NCBI GenBank assembly: GCA_964228555.1
Contig: CAXQZU010000030.1
Coordinates: 118,330 to 182,329, forward strand
DNA: 64,000 nt
Reading direction: 5' to 3'
DNA from: CAXQZU01 sp964228555
GTDB taxonomy: Bacteria > Planctomycetota > PLA2 > JAEUHO01
The notes beneath the pieces are model-generated. The model made no database searches, was not told the origin of the DNA, and saw only the letters and a program-made list of their open reading frames with translations. Shown here in pieces: positions 1 through 8,139 of the stretch (positions are counted from its first letter, which is position 1; each line of letters begins with the position of its first letter). A program made the position numbers and the translations under genes.

Positions 1-939
1 GGAGTCGTCCACCACCCCCTCGTCGTAGAGGGGCCCCTGCACGCGCCCGCCCTCGCCGAACAGCAGGTCCAGCACGACGCCCGTGGCCACGGCGCGCCGC
101 ACGCGGGCTGCGCCGGCCGGCGGCGGCGCGTCCTTCCAGCCCAGCAGGCTGCGCGGGCGCTGGATGCTCAGGCGCACGCTGGACCGGGGCCGGGCCACGG
201 CGCGCGGCTCGGCACACGCCCTGCGCGCCAGCGCGCGGCCGGGGCGCGGCGCCCGCAGGCGCTCCCCGGCGCGGGCCAGCACGTAGGCGGGGTCCACGTC
301 GCCGGCGACCACCACCGTGAGGTTGGCCGGGTGGTAGTAGGCGGCGTGCGTGCGCTCCAGCAGGGCGGGATCGATGGGCGCGATGGTCTGGGCCGTGCCG
401 GCGATGTCCAGCCGCACGGGGTGCTTGCGGTACAGCGCCTCGAGCATGCCGAAGTAGCCGCGCCAGCCCGGATCGTCGACGTACATCGCGATCTCCTGGC
501 CGATGATGCCCTTCTCCCGCTCCACCGCAGGACGGTCCGTGGTGATGCTGGCCATCGTGTCGTAGAGCGTGTCGAGGTTCTCGGCGAAGCGGCTGCTGCA
601 GGAGAAGAGGTAGGTGGTGTGGTCGAACGTGGTGTAGGCATTGGCGCTGGCACCGCGGGCCGCGTACAGGTCGAAGACGTCGCCCTCGCGCGTCTGGAAC
701 ATCTTGTGCTCGAGGAAGTGCGCGATGCCCACGGGCAGCGCCGTGCCGTCGGGCAGGTGCGTGTCGATGCTGCCGTAGCGCGTCGTGACGCTGGCGTAGG
801 CCTTGGTGAAGCCCGGCATGGGCAGCACCCATACGTCGCTGCCCTGCGCCGCCTGGCCACGCCACACGGTGCGGCCGGTGAGCGGCTCGCGCAGCGCACG
901 CAGGCCCGAGGGTCGTGACCGTCGCGCGACGGCGCTCAT
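1..939 (-). CDS. M16 zinc peptidase, YmfH-like, partial (C-terminus outside window)
   Basis: The first 312 or so residues of a pitrilysin-family (M16) peptidase; the end lies beyond the left edge. The inverted zinc motif HFLEH is at about residues 74-78 (H74, E77, H78). A downstream ERxxGIIGQEI segment would supply the third zinc ligand, so this is the catalytic member of the pair. Its ATG overlaps the TGA of the upstream gene by 4 bp, so the two are co-translated. The pairing of an HxxEH protein with a motif-less M16 protein matches YmfH/YmfF of Bacillus (named for elongation factor P modification); two-subunit processing peptidases are built the same way. No signal peptide is seen, so it is probably cytoplasmic. 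The substrate is unknown. Confidence 0.9.
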   Translation of the reverse strand, partial: MSAVARRSRPSGLRALREPLTGRTVWRGQAAQGSDVWVLPMPGFTKAYASVTTRYGSIDTHLPDGTALPVGIAHFLEHKMFQTREGDVFDLYAARGASANAYTTFDHTTYLFSCSSRFAENLDTLYDTMASITTDRPAVEREKGIIGQEIAMYVDDPGWRGYFGMLEALYRKHPVRLDIAGTAQTIAPIDPALLERTHAAYYHPANLTVVVAGDVDPAYVLARAGERLRAPRPGRALARRACAEPRAVARPRSSVRLSIQRPRSLLGWKDAPPPAGAARVRRAVATGVVLDLLFGEGGRVQGPLYDEGVVDDS

Positions 940-2288
940 CGTCCACCTCCCTTGCGGGCCCGGGAGGCGGCCCCGCCCCCGAGGAAGAACACGGTGTCGA
1001 GACGCAGCCTGCGGCCCACGGCGCGCACCTCGGCGGGGCGCACGGCCATGAGCCGTGCGAGCCAGCGCTGCGGCGAGCGCTCGCGGCCCAGCGCCAGCGA
1101 CTCGTGGTCGAAGCCGATGCGCGCGCCGCGGTTGTCGGCCAGCGAGGCCACGCGGTGGGCCGCAGCCTGCCGCAGGCCCTGCAACGCCTCGGGCTCCAGC
1201 ACCCCGCGCCCCACCTCGGCCGCCAGGCCCTGCACCAGCCGCGTGACACGCCCCTCGTGCCGGGGGTCGATGCCCACCTGCACCACCAGCAGGCCCTTGG
1301 CCTCGTTCCAGCCGGCGTTGGCGTAGTAGCACAGGCCGTGCGTCTCGCGCACCACCTTGAACAGTCGCGCGAAAGGCCCGCCGCCCAGCACGCCCGCCAG
1401 CGTGTGCGCCGCCGGCGCGAGCGGGTCGCTCGCACCCACGGGGGCCCGGAACACCAGCACCAGCTTGCCCTGCGCCACGCTGTCGGGCTCGGCCACGCGC
1501 TGGCGGCGCACACGGCCGGCACACGTCCCCACCGGCGAGGGCAGCGCGGCCGGGCGGGGCGAGCGCCCCTGCCACAGCAAGTGGCGCTGCACGGCGCGCT
1601 GGGCCTCGTCGGCCCCGACGTCGCCCACCACGTAGATCTCCGCGGGCGCGTCGGCCAGCAACTCGGCATGGAGGCGCGAGAGGCTGCCGGGCGTCACGGC
1701 GGCTAGGTCCTCGAGGCGGCCCTCGGCTCCCTGCGCGTAGGGCTCGCCGGCGCACGCCAGTTGCAGGGCGCGGCGCAGGGCGTAGCGCCCCTTGTCGTCG
1801 CGCAGGGCACGCAGGGCGCGCTCATGGTTGGTGCACTCGGTGCGCACGATGCCGCTGTCCAGCGCCCCATCGCTGCCCCGGCGCGGACGGGCCAGCACCT
1901 CGCCCAGCACGGCCAGGCCCTGCCCCAGCAGCCCCCGGGCGCCAGGCACGCCCCCGATGGGCCACTCCATGCCGGCACTGAGCACGAGCCGGTCGCCCAG
2001 CGTGGCACTGCCCACGGAGAGCGAGGCGCCGTAGAGGTCGGCAAGCCGCTCGCTGAGGGCGCGGCGCGTGGGGTAGCCCTGCGTGGCGGCGCGCATCACC
2101 GCGGCGAGCACGGCCGTCGCCGTGGTCTGCGCGTCCAGCGGGCGGTGCAGGAACACCCGGCAGGCCGCCGTGGTGAAGCGATCGGTGGTGAGCACGTGCA
2201 GGCGCAGCCCGCGCCCCAGCACGCGGGTCTGGATGCGCCCTCCACCCGACGGGGATCGACGCCGGGAGCGGGCTTGCCTGCGAGCCAT
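936..2288 (-). CDS. M16 peptidase-like protein, YmfF-like, non-catalytic partner
   Basis: 450 residues. The N-terminus (GRGLRLHVLTTDRF, then a segment ending in LYGASL) follows the YmfF pattern of the M16 superfamily, and the HxxEH zinc motif is absent. The C-terminal half has the second M16 domain (FRAPVGASDPLAPAAHTLAGVLGGG, shortened here to its idea: a conserved Gly-rich turn and an ETHGLCYYA stretch). It probably forms a heterodimer with the catalytic M16 protein encoded just downstream, with which it shares a 4-bp stop/start overlap. The start is an ATG preceded by GGAGG at 8-12 nt. A TACCCT element lies about 20 nt upstream, inside a perfect dyad. The first 15 residues are Arg/Ser-rich. 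Confidence 0.85.
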   Translation of the reverse strand: MARRQARSRRRSPSGGGRIQTRVLGRGLRLHVLTTDRFTTAACRVFLHRPLDAQTTATAVLAAVMRAATQGYPTRRALSERLADLYGASLSVGSATLGDRLVLSAGMEWPIGGVPGARGLLGQGLAVLGEVLARPRRGSDGALDSGIVRTECTNHERALRALRDDKGRYALRRALQLACAGEPYAQGAEGRLEDLAAVTPGSLSRLHAELLADAPAEIYVVGDVGADEAQRAVQRHLLWQGRSPRPAALPSPVGTCAGRVRRQRVAEPDSVAQGKLVLVFRAPVGASDPLAPAAHTLAGVLGGGPFARLFKVVRETHGLCYYANAGWNEAKGLLVVQVGIDPRHEGRVTRLVQGLAAEVGRGVLEPEALQGLRQAAAHRVASLADNRGARIGFDHESLALGRERSPQRWLARLMAVRPAEVRAVGRRLRLDTVFFLGGGAASRARKGGGR

Positions 2289-2312
2289 CCGGGGTATCCT
2301 CCGGCCTCCGAA

Positions 2313-2329
2313 GGGTAGGCTGCCTACCC
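2313..2329. promoter_or_regulatory. Perfect 8-1-8 dyad in a divergent promoter region
   Basis: GGGTAGGC-T-GCCTACCC, a perfect inverted repeat with a single central base. It lies between the divergent M16 pair and the secreted protein gene at 2412. On the minus strand it ends in TACCCT, a good -10 candidate for the M16 pair; on the plus strand it contains TAGGCT. It could be an operator or simply two overlapping -10 elements. Confidence 0.45.
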
Positions 2330-2411
2330 GGGGCGGCGCAGCATCGCACCCCGGGGGCAGTCCACCAAGACCCGCCCCGCGGCACGCTCGCCGCTCCTGG
2401 AGATCCCGACG

Positions 2412-3344
2412 ATGCGCACGCTCGCCCTCGGCACGCTGGCCCTTGCCACCCTCTGCGCGGCTCCGCTGCCCCTGCTGGGGGCGCAGGGCGGCGCAGGCCC
2501 CGTGCCGCCCGCGCCGGTGCCGCCGCCGCTGCCCGCGCCGCAGGCGCCCGCGATGGACCCGGCCGCGGGACAGGCCTTCGCGCAGCGGCTCTTCGACGAG
2601 GCCGTGCGCTGGGTGGCGAAGGGCCAGGCCGGGCTGTCCAAGGTGACCGACTTCACCGTGGCGCTGGACGCGCGCTTCGAGCTGGACAACACGCGCCATG
2701 AGGGGCCGATGCGCGTGTGGCTGCAGCTGCCGGACCTGTACCGGCAGGAGCTGACGATGTCCAACGTCACGACCACGAAGGTCATGAACCGCGGCCTGCT
2801 CTACGTGCGCGAGGGCACGGGCCCCTTCCGGCCCATGAACCGGACCGCCGACGGGGCCGGCGCCGTCAAGCAGGCGCAGGAGGACATGGTCCGCCTCGAG
2901 GACCTGACCAAGTTCCTGACGCTCGAGGGGCTCAAGGGCCCCGGCGTCGTGTTCGAGTTCGACGGGCAGCGCAAGCCGTCGGGCACCTACGCGCGCAAGG
3001 ACGGCGACCAGACGTGGATGAAGATCGTGCGCAAGGCGCCGGGCAAGCCCAACATCACGTTCTGGCTCGCTCACGAGGCGGATGCGCAGGGCATCACGCG
3101 CGCGACCTACCCCGGGGTGGTGCGCGTGGATGGCGACGCCGCGCAGGGCATCCCCACCGAGGACTTCATCCTGCAGGACTGGGTGGACTCGCCGCCCGAC
3201 CAGCCGCGCGCGTACCGCTACCCGCGCAAGATCGTGGCCTTCCAGATCAAGCCGGGCCTCGAGCCGATCAACTTCCTCAACGCCATCGTCGAGGACCTGA
3301 AGATCAACACGGGCATCGACGCCACGCGCTTCGAGCCGCGCTGA
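2412..3344 (+). CDS. Secreted protein, possibly DUF1571 / LolA-like fold
   Basis: 310 residues with a clear signal peptide (hydrophobic residues 3-22, cleavage near GAQ), then a Pro/Ala-rich spacer to about residue 45. The rest alternates beta strands and short helices: a region on forced outer-surface lipid or lipoprotein carriers would look like this (ARFELDNTRHEGPMRVWLQ, later MNRGLLYVREGTGPFRP). This resembles the periplasmic DUF1571 family, common in Planctomycetes; the match is from memory of the pattern, not a search. Start: ATG with GGAG 9 nt upstream and a leader of about 90 nt. It is transcribed alone and ends towards mutL. No catalytic motif is visible. Confidence 0.7.
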   Translation: MRTLALGTLALATLCAAPLPLLGAQGGAGPVPPAPVPPPLPAPQAPAMDPAAGQAFAQRLFDEAVRWVAKGQAGLSKVTDFTVALDARFELDNTRHEGPMRVWLQLPDLYRQELTMSNVTTTKVMNRGLLYVREGTGPFRPMNRTADGAGAVKQAQEDMVRLEDLTKFLTLEGLKGPGVVFEFDGQRKPSGTYARKDGDQTWMKIVRKAPGKPNITFWLAHEADAQGITRATYPGVVRVDGDAAQGIPTEDFILQDWVDSPPDQPRAYRYPRKIVAFQIKPGLEPINFLNAIVEDLKINTGIDATRFEPR

Positions 3345-3373
3345 GGGGTCCTCCGCCGCGCCCGGCGTCACGA

Positions 3374-3399
3374 GGCCCGGCAGGCCCGCTGGCCGGGCC
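3374..3399. terminator. Hairpin between convergent genes
   Basis: GGCCCGGC, a 10-base loop, then GCCGGGCC: a perfect 8-bp all-GC stem between the stop codons of the secreted protein gene (3344) and mutL (3404). No T-tract follows on either strand, so it may only stall polymerase or protect 3' ends. Confidence 0.4.
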
Positions 3400-3403
3400 G
3401 CGC

Positions 3404-5287
3404 CTAGACGGTGCGGTGGAACCAGCGCTCCAGCTCGCGGCGCGAGAGCACCAGCCGGGTGGGACGGCCGTGCGGGCAGGAGTGCGCGTGGTTGAGCGCC
3501 TCGGCCTGCGCCATCAGCGCCAGCACCTCGTCCGGGTGCAGGACATCGCCAGCCATCACGGCAGCGCGGCAGGCCATGCGGTCCACCGCGCTGCTCAGGA
3601 GCGCCGTGCGTGACAGGCCCTCCTTGCGGCCCTGCGCCAGCACCCCCAGCACCTCGTCCAGCGCCGCCTGCGGATCCGGGCGTCGCAGCACGGCGGGCAG
3701 GCCCCGCACCGCCAGCGCGCCAGGGCCGAAGGGCTCCACCACCCAGCCCAGCGTGCGCAGGAACGCCTGCTCTTCCTCCAGGCGCGCCGCGGCCGCCGCA
3801 CCCAGCGTCACGACGCTGGGCACCAGCAGGTACTGGACCTCCAGCTGCCCGGCGGCCTCGAGGCGCGCATTGATGCGGTCGAACAGGACGCGTTCATGCA
3901 GGGCGTGCTGGTCCACCAGCACGATCTCCTCCGGGCCCTCGAAGACGAGGTAGGTGCCCAGCGCCTGCCCCAGCGGCCGCAGGCCCGCCGGCGCCGCAGG
4001 GGCCGCGGCGTGCTGCCCTGCTGCGCGTGGCCCCGCCTCGCCCGCGCCGCCGCCCTGCCGGAGCCCGCTGCCCTGCTCGGCGACGGCCCCCGTGGCGGCC
4101 TGGCCCGCAGGAGGGCCCGGCCAGGCGCCCGCCTCCTTCCCATGGTCGTGCGTGCAGGAGGCACCACCCGGCCGCGCCGCCCCCGGCACGGCACCTGCCG
4201 GTGCACCGCTCCCCCGGCCGAACACCATCTCCACGGTCTGGGCCAGCCGCTCCAGCACGGGGCCGGAGGGCGCCGGGGCGATGCTGCGGCCCGGCGCAGC
4301 CTCCTCGAGCGCCTGGCGCAGGGCCGTGCGCACGGAGGCGTGCGCAGCGCCCGGGTCGCGCCAGCGCACCTCGGCCTTGGCGGGATGCACGTTCACGTCC
4401 ACGCGCGCCGGGTCGCAGGCGAGGAACAGGAAGGCCACAGGATGGCGCCCGCCGGGCGGCACCAGGTCGCGGTAGGCTTCCTTGAGCGCGTGCAGCACGG
4501 TCTTGTCGCGCACGTGCCGGCCGTTGAGGAACACCTGCTGGAGGCGTTGGTCACCCCGCGTGAGCGTGGGCGGGCTGATCCACCCCTCCAGCGAGGGCAC
4601 GGTGCCGGGAGCCTGCACGTGCAGCAGGGCACGCGCCACCTCGGGGCCGTGCAGGCGCTCGATGCGTGCCCGCCGGTCCTCGCCCGGCGGGCAGTCCAGC
4701 ACCGTGCGCTCGCCGTGCAGCAGGGTGAACCCGACGGCCGGCCATGCCAGCGCCAGGCGCTCCAGCAGGTCGGCCACGTGGCCCGCCTCGGTCTGTGCCG
4801 TGCGCAGGAACTTGCGCCGCGCCGGCACGTGGCCGAACAGGTTCTCGACCCGCACCACCGTGCCCTGCTGGGCCGCGGCCGGCGTCACCGCGCCCACCTC
4901 GCCCTCGCGGTCCTCGATGGCGTGGCCCGAGGCGGCCTCGCGCGCGCGAGAGACGATGCGCGCCCGCGACACGCTGCCGATGCTCGCCAGCGCCTCGCCG
5001 CGGAAGCCGAGGCTGGCGACGTGCTCGAGGTCGCCCACGGCGACGATCTTGCTCGTCGCGTGGGGCGCGAAGGCCAGCTGGAGGTCGTCGGGGTCCATGC
5101 CCCAGCCGTCGTCGGCGACCTCGATCAGCGCCTTGCCCCCATCCTCCAGCCGCACCCGGATGCGCCGTGCCCCGGCGTCGAGGGCGTTCTCGACCAGTTC
5201 CTTGACGACCGACGAGGGGCGCTCCACCACCTCGCCCGCGGCGATCTGGTTGACGACATGCGGGTCCAGTCGGCGGATGCGGGCCAC
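3404..5287 (-). CDS. mutL: DNA mismatch repair protein MutL
   Basis: 627 residues. The N-terminal GHKL ATPase has ENALDAGA (33-40), DDGWGMD (59-65) and the LGFRGEAL lid (93-100). A Pro/Ala/Gly-rich linker spans about 350-440. The C-terminal domain carries the endonuclease motif DQHALHERVLFD (from residue 459), ACRAAV and CPHGRP, so this is a nicking MutL of the type used without MutH. The last acidic residue of the DQHA(x)2E(x)4E motif is Asp instead of Glu. Start is GTG, 12 bp after the holA stop, so the two are probably one transcript. MutS is not in the window. Confidence 0.95.
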   Translation of the reverse strand: MARIRRLDPHVVNQIAAGEVVERPSSVVKELVENALDAGARRIRVRLEDGGKALIEVADDGWGMDPDDLQLAFAPHATSKIVAVGDLEHVASLGFRGEALASIGSVSRARIVSRAREAASGHAIEDREGEVGAVTPAAAQQGTVVRVENLFGHVPARRKFLRTAQTEAGHVADLLERLALAWPAVGFTLLHGERTVLDCPPGEDRRARIERLHGPEVARALLHVQAPGTVPSLEGWISPPTLTRGDQRLQQVFLNGRHVRDKTVLHALKEAYRDLVPPGGRHPVAFLFLACDPARVDVNVHPAKAEVRWRDPGAAHASVRTALRQALEEAAPGRSIAPAPSGPVLERLAQTVEMVFGRGSGAPAGAVPGAARPGGASCTHDHGKEAGAWPGPPAGQAATGAVAEQGSGLRQGGGAGEAGPRAAGQHAAAPAAPAGLRPLGQALGTYLVFEGPEEIVLVDQHALHERVLFDRINARLEAAGQLEVQYLLVPSVVTLGAAAAARLEEEQAFLRTLGWVVEPFGPGALAVRGLPAVLRRPDPQAALDEVLGVLAQGRKEGLSRTALLSSAVDRMACRAAVMAGDVLHPDEVLALMAQAEALNHAHSCPHGRPTRLVLSRRELERWFHRTV

Positions 5288-5299
5288 GAGGCGACGAGG

Positions 5300-6532
5300 C
5301 TACGGTCGCGGTGGGACGGAGGCCACCAGTGCCACCACGAGGCGCGTCAGCGCCGTGGCCGGCGGCACGGCGCCCGTCTTCACGCCCTCCTCCGCCTCGA
5401 GGAAGTGCACGTTGTCCTGCTGCCACGCGCGCGCCGGCTGCCGGCGGCAGCGGCGCACGAACGCCTCGGCACGGAAGGGCGGCACGCCGCCGGCCCGGGC
5501 CACCTCGCCCTCCGGCTCGCCGCGCGCGAGGGCCTCGGCCCCGGCGAGCGCACGACGCCAGCCCGCGTGCAGGGCCGCGCACACCATGGGGAACAGCGAC
5601 TCGGGCTGCGTGATGGCCACGCCCCGCGCGTCCACCAGGCCCTGCGCGAGCGCGTTCTCGAGCAAGGCCAGCGCCTCGGCCCGCCGGCCGTCGAGCACCG
5701 CCTCGCCCAGGGCCCACACGGCCTCCTCCCGGGTGCCGCGGAAGCAGGCGTCGAGGTCCTCGGCGCCCAGGCTGGTGCGCGTCCCCGCGTGGCGCGCGAG
5801 CGTCTCCAGCGCCTGCTCGAGGTCACCGAGCTCGCGGCCCACGGCGCGCGTGAGTGCGTGGGCCTCGGGCAAGGCCATGGTCTTGCCGTGCGCCTGCCTC
5901 GCACGCCGCGAGAGGTGCCGGGCCAGCTCGTGCTCGTGCTCGGCCGCGTTGCGCTCCCACGGACCGGGCGCGTCGTAGAGCGCGCGGCAGTCCACCACGA
6001 GCGCGCCCTTCTTCGCCAGGCTGGCCAGCGGGATGGCTCCCTGGCCCTTGACGGGCTTGGACGTGGACAGCACCAGCAGCGACCCCTCGATGCGAGCCTC
6101 CAGCGCCGGCTCGCACAAGGCCATGAACGGCGAGCGCACGCTGCGCGCGGCCGGTGCCGCCTCCTCGCCCTGTCCCGGCGGCTCGCGCCCGTCGTCCTCC
6201 GGGTCGCCCAGCGCGACGGCACCCGCAGCGCCCAGCGCCTCGGGGTGGTCCACCACCACGAGGCGACCGCCGCCGAACAGGCTGCCCGCGCGCAGCTCCT
6301 CCGCGGCCCCGAAGGCCTGCTCGCGCTGCGCCGGGTCGCGCGCGCTGATGCGCGTGCAGGCCCCGCCCGGGTCGCCCTCCGGGAACATGCGCGCGCGCAG
6401 GGCGGCGATGGCAGCGTCACGGAACCACGCCTCGGCCCCTGCCAGCACGATCACCGGCGGCAGGTCCATGCGCGCGACCCCGTCGAGGAACTGCGAGGCA
6501 GGCAACGGTCCCTCGGCGGCCTGGCGCGGCAT
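5300..6532 (-). CDS. holA: DNA polymerase III subunit delta
   Basis: 410 residues. The N-terminal segment VIVLAGAEAWFRDAAIAALR matches the conserved opening of HolA, the clamp-loader subunit that opens the beta clamp. The C-terminal part (EEAVWALGEAVLDGRRAEAL) matches the helical third domain. It has no Walker A, as expected for delta. It is somewhat long because of an acidic insertion near residues 130-150. ATG start; an internal ATG at residue 22, just before the conserved core, is an alternative. It is followed by mutL after 12 bp and preceded by mqnP. Confidence 0.85.
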   Translation of the reverse strand: MPRQAAEGPLPASQFLDGVARMDLPPVIVLAGAEAWFRDAAIAALRARMFPEGDPGGACTRISARDPAQREQAFGAAEELRAGSLFGGGRLVVVDHPEALGAAGAVALGDPEDDGREPPGQGEEAAPAARSVRSPFMALCEPALEARIEGSLLVLSTSKPVKGQGAIPLASLAKKGALVVDCRALYDAPGPWERNAAEHEHELARHLSRRARQAHGKTMALPEAHALTRAVGRELGDLEQALETLARHAGTRTSLGAEDLDACFRGTREEAVWALGEAVLDGRRAEALALLENALAQGLVDARGVAITQPESLFPMVCAALHAGWRRALAGAEALARGEPEGEVARAGGVPPFRAEAFVRRCRRQPARAWQQDNVHFLEAEEGVKTGAVPPATALTRLVVALVASVPPRP

Positions 6533-6571
6533 GCGGGCAGCATCGCACGCCGCCGGGACGGCGGGCAGTGA

Positions 6572-7486
6572 CTAGGCGGGGCCGCGGCCCAGCGCGTCCA
6601 CGATGCCGGCCACGCCCAGCAGCACGGCCACGAGCCCGTTGAGCGGCATGAGCGCCGCGTTGGCCGGCCCCACGCCCTCCCGGCGCGCCAGCCGGTGGGC
6701 GCGGGCCAGCAGGAGCACGCTCAACCCCAGCGCCACGGCCGACCAGCGCACGAGGCCCGCGTGCCAGCCGGCCAGCGCGAACAGCGCCACGCAGCCGGCG
6801 TGCATCGCCAGCGCCACGCCCAGCGAGCGCTCCACCCCCAGCCGCGCCGGGATCGAGTGCAGCCCCAGCCGACGGTCCACCTCCATGTCCTGGCACGCGT
6901 AGATCACGTCGAAGCCCGCCACCCAGAGCACCACGGCGCTGCCCAGCAGCAAGGGGAAGCGCAGGTCGCCCGACAGGTCGCCGCGGGCGGCCACCCAGGC
7001 CCCCAGCGGGGCCAGCCCCAGCGCGACGCCCACGCCCAGGTGCGCAAGGCTGGTGAAGCGCTTGAGGAACGAGTAGCCCAGCAGCACGAGCATCACCAGC
7101 GGGGCGAGGACCAGCGCCAGCGTGCCCAGCATGGCAGCCGCCCCGAAGAACAGGGCCAGCATCAGCAGCGTGAAGGCCCAGGCGAAGCGCACCGACACCG
7201 CGCCCGTGACGAGGTGCCGCGTGGCCGTGCGCGGGTTCTGTGCATCGAGGTGCCGGTCCGCGAGCCGGTTCACCCCCATCGCTGCACTGCGCGCCGAGAC
7301 CAGCGCCAGCAGCACCCAGCCCAGCGTCGCGGGCGGCGGCCAGCCCCCGCAGCCCACCACCAGCGCCAGCAGGGCGAAGGGCAGCGCGAACACGCTGTGC
7401 GAGAAGCGGATCATCTCCAGCACCCGCCGCAACGAGGCCAGCGGCGGGGTCGCGGGGCCCTGCCCGGGAGAGGCAGCCTGCCGCAC
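6572..7486 (-). CDS. mqnP: UbiA-family prenyltransferase, MqnP-like (menaquinone, futalosine pathway)
   Basis: 304 residues with about eight membrane segments. The two Asp-rich motifs are NRLADRHLDAQNPRTATR and YACQDMEVDRRLGLHSIPA; the NPRTATR and GLHSIPA extensions are typical of MqnP. It would attach a polyprenyl chain to 1,4-dihydroxy-6-naphthoate in the membrane. It follows ubiX by 6 bp and lies opposite ubiD, the three enzymes needed for the late futalosine steps. Start is GTG at 7486 (not ATG); an ATG at residue 25 just before the first helix is possible. It could act in ubiquinone synthesis, but the motif form and the neighbours favour menaquinone. Confidence 0.85.
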   Translation of the reverse strand: MRQAASPGQGPATPPLASLRRVLEMIRFSHSVFALPFALLALVVGCGGWPPPATLGWVLLALVSARSAAMGVNRLADRHLDAQNPRTATRHLVTGAVSVRFAWAFTLLMLALFFGAAAMLGTLALVLAPLVMLVLLGYSFLKRFTSLAHLGVGVALGLAPLGAWVAARGDLSGDLRFPLLLGSAVVLWVAGFDVIYACQDMEVDRRLGLHSIPARLGVERSLGVALAMHAGCVALFALAGWHAGLVRWSAVALGLSVLLLARAHRLARREGVGPANAALMPLNGLVAVLLGVAGIVDALGRGPA

Positions 7487-7492
7487 GCGCGG

Positions 7493-8077
7493 CTAGGACC
7501 AGCGCCGGGTGAGGTCCACGGTCACGCCGAGGCGGTCGCAGACCTTCTGCACCACGAAGTTCACGAGGTCATCCAGCGAGGTGGGCCGGTGGTAGAAGCC
7601 CGGCGCGGCGGGCAGGATGGTGGCGCCGCACGACGACAGGCGCGTGAGCGCCTTGAGCTGGATCGTGGACAGCGGCGTCTCCCGCGGCACCAGGATCAGG
7701 GGCCGGCCCTCCTTGAGGGCCACGTCGCACATGCGCTCCAGCAGGTTCGTGGAGGCCCCCACCGACACCCGGCCCACCAATCCCGTGCTGGCCGGGCAGA
7801 TCACGTAGCCGTCGCAGCGGAACGAGCCCGAGGCCACGTTGGCGGCCACGTTGCCCGGGCGCTGGTACTGCACGCGGGCGGCCACCTCGGCGCCCAGCAG
7901 GGCGCCCAGGTCAGGCTGGTCCGGGTCGATGGCGATGCCCAGCTCCGCCGGCCCCAGCTTGGCCAGCGTCTTGCTCATCGTGAGGATGACCTCGCAGCCC
8001 GCCCCCACGAGGGCCTGCACCAGCCGGACCCCGTAGATGGTGCCCGAGGCGCCACTGATGCCGACGGCGATGCGCAT
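7493..8077 (-). CDS. ubiX: Flavin prenyltransferase UbiX / MqnM
   Basis: 194 residues, the usual length. The N-terminal GISGASGTIYGVRL is the FMN-binding signature; later CPASTGLVGRVSVGASTNLLER and PRETPLSTIQLKAL are standard UbiX motifs. The enzyme prenylates FMN to give prFMN, the cofactor of UbiD, encoded divergently 63 bp away. The ATG lies 6 nt after a TAGGCT element, so the mRNA is probably leaderless. mqnP follows in the same operon. Confidence 0.95.
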   Translation of the reverse strand: MRIAVGISGASGTIYGVRLVQALVGAGCEVILTMSKTLAKLGPAELGIAIDPDQPDLGALLGAEVAARVQYQRPGNVAANVASGSFRCDGYVICPASTGLVGRVSVGASTNLLERMCDVALKEGRPLILVPRETPLSTIQLKALTRLSSCGATILPAAPGFYHRPTSLDDLVNFVVQKVCDRLGVTVDLTRRWS

Positions 8078-8083
8078 GCCCGC

Positions 8084-8089
8084 AGCCTA
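8084..8089 (-). promoter_or_regulatory. Leaderless-type -10 element (TAGGCT) for ubiX
   Basis: TAGGCT on the minus strand with exactly 6 nt to the ATG of ubiX, which puts the likely transcription start at or next to the start codon. No clear -35 was found. Confidence 0.5.
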
Positions 8090-8127
8090 CCCCTCCCGAT
8101 CCGGCTAGGCAGGAAAGTCCAGACGAC

Positions 8128-8133
8128 TACGCT
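8128..8133 (+). promoter_or_regulatory. Leaderless-type -10 element (TACGCT) for ubiD
   Basis: TACGCT with exactly 6 nt to the ATG of ubiD and no Shine-Dalgarno sequence. It mirrors the element of the divergent ubiX, so both genes of the shared 62-bp region seem to give leaderless mRNAs. Confidence 0.5.
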
Positions 8134-8139
8134 CCGGCC

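Noticed and set aside
5285..5305. TAGCCT about 9 nt before mutL as a leaderless -10
   Set aside because: The TAG is the holA stop codon and the spacing is 9 nt, outside the 6-7 nt pattern; mutL is better seen as operon-internal.
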